Below, piece by piece: positions 14,014 through 16,199 of a stretch of 16,199 nucleotides of DNA. Every line of letters begins with the position of its first letter. Within the stretch, counting starts at the first letter, position 1. The position numbers were made by a program, and so were the translations under genes. The DNA lies in contig JAMWDC010000004.1 in NCBI GenBank assembly GCA_023819025.1, positions 1 through 16,199 of the forward strand. The letters run 5' to 3'. The DNA comes from Candidatus Omnitrophota bacterium (lineage in GTDB: Bacteria; Omnitrophota; Omnitrophia; Omnitrophales; Aquincolibacteriaceae). The notes beneath the pieces were generated by a model. The model did no database searches, was not told the origin of the DNA, and saw nothing but the letters and a program-made list of their open reading frames with translations.

Positions 14014-15255
14014 ATGACTCCTTTGAAATTTTTAAAAATATCTGCGCCAGTCCTCTTCTTTAATCTCGCCCTTTTCCTGGCTCTTTGGGCCGTCATGGAA
14101 CTAGGATGGAGAATTTACGTAGCTACCCGACCCGCCTACGATGTCCTTTTTCTTCAGCCGGACCGAGCCGTAGGCTGGAAGCAAGTCCCCAACCTGAAAT
14201 GGATCTGGGGCGGTATCCACTGGTATGGACGCGACTTCAGTGTCCCGATCCAAACCAATTCTCTGGGATTTCGGGATATGGAACACACGATTGAAAAACC
14301 GGAAAATGTAATCCGCATCGCCTTGCTGGGCGATTCGTTAATCGAAGCCGTCCAGGTCCCTTTTAAAAAAACGGCCGGCCACCTCCTTGAGAAAAAGTTA
14401 AATGCCCTCCGTCCGGTCATCGGCCCCAAAGGTCACAGGCTCAGGTATGAGGTACTTAATTTTGGGGTCTCAAATTACAGCGTAGGACAATATCTCCTCG
14501 TTTGGGAAAATTATGTGCGCCAGTACCGGCCTGATTTTGTCTTTATTTTTGTGGCAGGATTCCATATGAGCCGCACGATCTGGAAGTATGAAGGAGGGGC
14601 CTTCCAATCCACCCGGGGTCAGCAACTTTGGATCCGCCCGACCTTTCGCCTGGAAAACGGCCGGCTGATTGCGGAACCCGCCCGCGATTATGAGGTGCTC
14701 GTAAAAGTCCAGAAGGAATTGATCGAGAAAGAATTCGGCGGAAAATTCATGAGAAAAAGACGGCCGCTGACGCTCGTTGAGATGTTGATTGAAAATATCA
14801 AGACAAGACAGCAAAAAGCCGCCGAAGAAAAAAAGCAGGAAAAACAGGACATCACCCCGCACGAACCTGCCGGGATAAAAGAACCGCCTCTTTTGGAAAT
14901 GAGCGAGGAAACTTGTCAGCTCAATCTTAAAATCATCGAAGAACTGGGAAGTCAAGTACGTGAAACAGGCGGCCAGCTGGTAATTTTTGATCTGATAAAA
15001 TTTTTCCGGGAAAGCTCAATGCCCTTTGCCCTAAGCATGAAGGCCGAAGCCCAGAGACAGGGTTTGGGCTATGTCCCCCTCTCGGACTACCTCCTGGAGG
15101 CTACAAAAAAGGATATCGACATCCAATGGCGTCACGACAGCCATTTCAATAAAACGGGCAACAAGATTCTCGCGGAGGTCATGTTTGATTGGCTTAAAGA
15201 AAACGGGAGTAAAAATCCGCGTCCCGAAAGCTTGAATCCTAAGACCGGATCATGA
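14014..15255 (+). CDS. Membrane-anchored SGNH/GDSL-like hydrolase
   Basis: 413-aa protein with one N-terminal hydrophobic segment (about 10-30), then an extracytoplasmic SGNH-type domain. Block I is RIALLGDSLIEA with the nucleophile Ser108; TNSLGFRD (81-88) precedes it as in many envelope SGNH proteins. The block II region is NFGVSNYSVGQYL (149-161). The C-terminal block has HDSHFNKTGNKIL with Asp375 and His377. Block III, normally GND, reads GFHM (182-185), so the oxyanion-hole Asn is missing. A Lys/Glu-rich insert (about 265-290) looks like an exposed loop or short coiled coil. Family members hydrolyse or transfer acyl esters, often on surface polysaccharides; the substrate is unknown. There is no ribosome site before the ATG and no MBOAT acyltransferase gene nearby. 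Confidence 0.8.
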   Translation: MTPLKFLKISAPVLFFNLALFLALWAVMELGWRIYVATRPAYDVLFLQPDRAVGWKQVPNLKWIWGGIHWYGRDFSVPIQTNSLGFRDMEHTIEKPENVIRIALLGDSLIEAVQVPFKKTAGHLLEKKLNALRPVIGPKGHRLRYEVLNFGVSNYSVGQYLLVWENYVRQYRPDFVFIFVAGFHMSRTIWKYEGGAFQSTRGQQLWIRPTFRLENGRLIAEPARDYEVLVKVQKELIEKEFGGKFMRKRRPLTLVEMLIENIKTRQQKAAEEKKQEKQDITPHEPAGIKEPPLLEMSEETCQLNLKIIEELGSQVRETGGQLVIFDLIKFFRESSMPFALSMKAEAQRQGLGYVPLSDYLLEATKKDIDIQWRHDSHFNKTGNKILAEVMFDWLKENGSKNPRPESLNPKTGS

Positions 15256-15296
15256 AATACGTAGGCAAACGGCGGTGGCAGGCACGATTTTAATGC

Positions 15297-15776
15297 TCAG
15301 GCGGTCCCCGCTAGGAACTGTTCCTTGTTTCCTCCGTACGACCTTTTGTATCTTCTGGCTGACTTCTTACCTCTTCCTCCTATTCTTATTTTCGGATCGA
15401 CACCGAAGCGCTTGTCTCCCTGCGCAATGAGACGCGCAATCTCCACCGCAACATTTTCAAAATCATCATGCTGTGCGGGGAGATACAGCCACTTGCCCAG
15501 CACCGGATGTTCGACCAAGGCCGGAAACTGATGCATCAGAGATTCGTGAAAGACCCGCTCAGTCGGAAGCAGGATGCCGTCCCAAATATCAAAGGAGTAG
15601 GATTTGCCGCGATAACTTTTGTCGCCGGGATCTTCGCTTAGTACCATTACCATACGACCGTGCACATAGGCGCCTAAGCAGCCGAACATCCGCTTTTGGA
15701 AAAAAGTCGGATCCCGGTCAAAGGGCTCAAAAGCCCACGTCGTATTGAATTCCTTCTTCGGCTTTTTACGCAACAT
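15297..15776 (-). CDS. TfoX N-terminal-domain-like conserved protein
   Basis: 159-aa cytoplasmic protein. The core FFQKRMFGCLGAYVHGRMVM followed by VLSE resembles the start of TfoX-type domains (KxMFGGxxxY.DGxM), a small fold also found outside competence regulators. It continues with SFDIWDGILLPTERVFHESL and HPVLGKWLYLPA, which I associate with conserved proteins of unknown function. Residues from about 130 are a basic Lys/Arg/Gly-rich tail that might touch nucleic acid, but nothing proves this. An in-frame stop four codons upstream makes the ATG at 15776 the earliest start; there is no obvious ribosome site. It is convergent with the SGNH gene (41-bp gap) and 82 bp after the phosphatase gene on the same strand. 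Confidence 0.6.
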   Translation of the reverse strand: MLRKKPKKEFNTTWAFEPFDRDPTFFQKRMFGCLGAYVHGRMVMVLSEDPGDKSYRGKSYSFDIWDGILLPTERVFHESLMHQFPALVEHPVLGKWLYLPAQHDDFENVAVEIARLIAQGDKRFGVDPKIRIGGRGKKSARRYKRSYGGNKEQFLAGTA

Positions 15777-15858
15777 CGGTCGTGATCAGATGCCTTTTAT
15801 CCTTGTGTGTTGTTCATGCGGATCGCCGGACTTTCGTTCGGGATCCAAGTGCCGTTTA

Positions 15859-16199
15859 TCATCTGAGGGCTTGGTCAATCGTTTCTATAAGAAAAGGGAG
15901 GATTGACATGTTAGGTTTCCGCTTAGCCACAAACTCCACGGCCTCGCCGAACCCAAGGCCGGTACTTACAAGATAGCCAATCACAACGGATGAGGAACGA
16001 CCGACTCCGGCATTGCAAAACACAAGGATCGTATGATGAGGGATCTGATCTTGGATCCAGTGAATCGCTCGGCGCATGTCGTCCGGAGAAATGGGGACAA
16101 AGTCCTGAAGAGGGATCTTATAATAAAGGCCATACGGTTCAACCAAATCCTTCTCCGCTGCTACATTTAATATCGCTGTGATGCCCTGAGGCTTGGACT
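15859..16199 (-). CDS. Dual-specificity protein phosphatase family protein (5' end outside window)
   Basis: The frame stays open to the right edge, so the start is missing; 113 codons are visible. The sequence follows the DSP plan: GITAILNVAAE (strand and turn), YYKIPLQDF with the general-acid Asp, AIHWIQDQI, then the P-loop CNAGVGRSSS, which fits CX5R with the nucleophilic Cys and phosphate-binding Arg, and FVAKRKPNMSILPFLIETI. It should dephosphorylate phosphotyrosine, phosphoserine/threonine, or possibly a non-protein phosphate. The residue before the catalytic Cys is Phe (VFCNAG) where most family members have His. The TfoX-like gene follows 82 bp downstream on the same strand. Confidence 0.85.
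   Translation of the reverse strand, partial: SKPQGITAILNVAAEKDLVEPYGLYYKIPLQDFVPISPDDMRRAIHWIQDQIPHHTILVFCNAGVGRSSSVVIGYLVSTGLGFGEAVEFVAKRKPNMSILPFLIETIDQALR

Noticed and set aside
1..16199. CRISPR arrays, tRNA or rRNA genes, integrases, toxin-antitoxin pairs or defence systems
   Set aside because: No regularly spaced direct repeats, no tRNA-like clover-leaf sequence noticed, and no protein with the relevant motifs.

Overview
The window looks like a chromosomal stretch of a diderm (Gram-negative-type) bacterium of moderate GC content. Two small genes carry lipoprotein signal peptides, and the envelope genes (HtpX, MscS, PilZ, TspO, SGNH hydrolase) fit this. There is no rRNA, tRNA or other marker gene, so the lineage cannot be named. 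An uncultured phylum-level group is possible but is only an impression. Apart from short intergenic repeats I see no phage, plasmid, transposase or CRISPR content.

Layout. Most genes are on the minus strand. From left to right they are: the 5' end of an htpX-like membrane protease (1-99); a 450-bp gap; a GlgX/isoamylase-type debranching enzyme (551-2686); a class I photolyase (2772-4190); a divergent PilZ-domain gene (plus, 4582-5022); a small coiled-coil lipoprotein (5124-5501); an MscS-type channel (5818-6657); a small plus-strand lipoprotein (7016-7441); an iron-type alcohol dehydrogenase (7528-8637); a single-domain cupin (8802-9149); YjbQ (9233-9631); a sulfate-transport cluster (9654-12942); TspO (13200-13676); a plus-strand membrane-anchored SGNH hydrolase (14014-15255); a TfoX-like protein (15297-15776); and a dual-specificity phosphatase cut by the right edge (15859-16199).

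The most distinctive part is the sulfate cluster, cysT-cysW-cysA. The genes overlap by 4 bp at each junction (ATGA), and yjbQ follows 22 bp after the last stop. The third gene encodes one 543-aa protein that joins a complete CysA-type ABC ATPase (NBD plus TOBE) to a complete-looking APS kinase (CysC) through a short linker. One polypeptide would thus energise sulfate import and carry out the second activation step, APS to PAPS. No sulfate-binding protein and no ATP sulfurylase lies in the window. The cluster has a recognisable sigma70-like promoter at 13139-13166 and a leader of about 190 nt. That leader opens with a 49-bp interrupted palindrome at 13076-13124 which, as RNA, would form a long stem with a tandem G.A step. 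It is a good candidate for a cis-regulatory RNA or an operator.

Two copies of a 111-120 bp element with terminal inverted repeats lie in intergenic DNA about 8.2 kb apart (5663-5782 and 13848-13958), resembling a MITE or REP-type element. Two other intergenic repeats, at 8684-8795 and 7463-7507, are palindromic and sit where transcripts end. Several enzymes carry substitutions at normally conserved positions: Gln for a metal-ligand His in the Fe-ADH, DGN for DGD in the APS kinase, Phe for the His before the catalytic Cys in the phosphatase, and loss of the block III Asn in the SGNH hydrolase.
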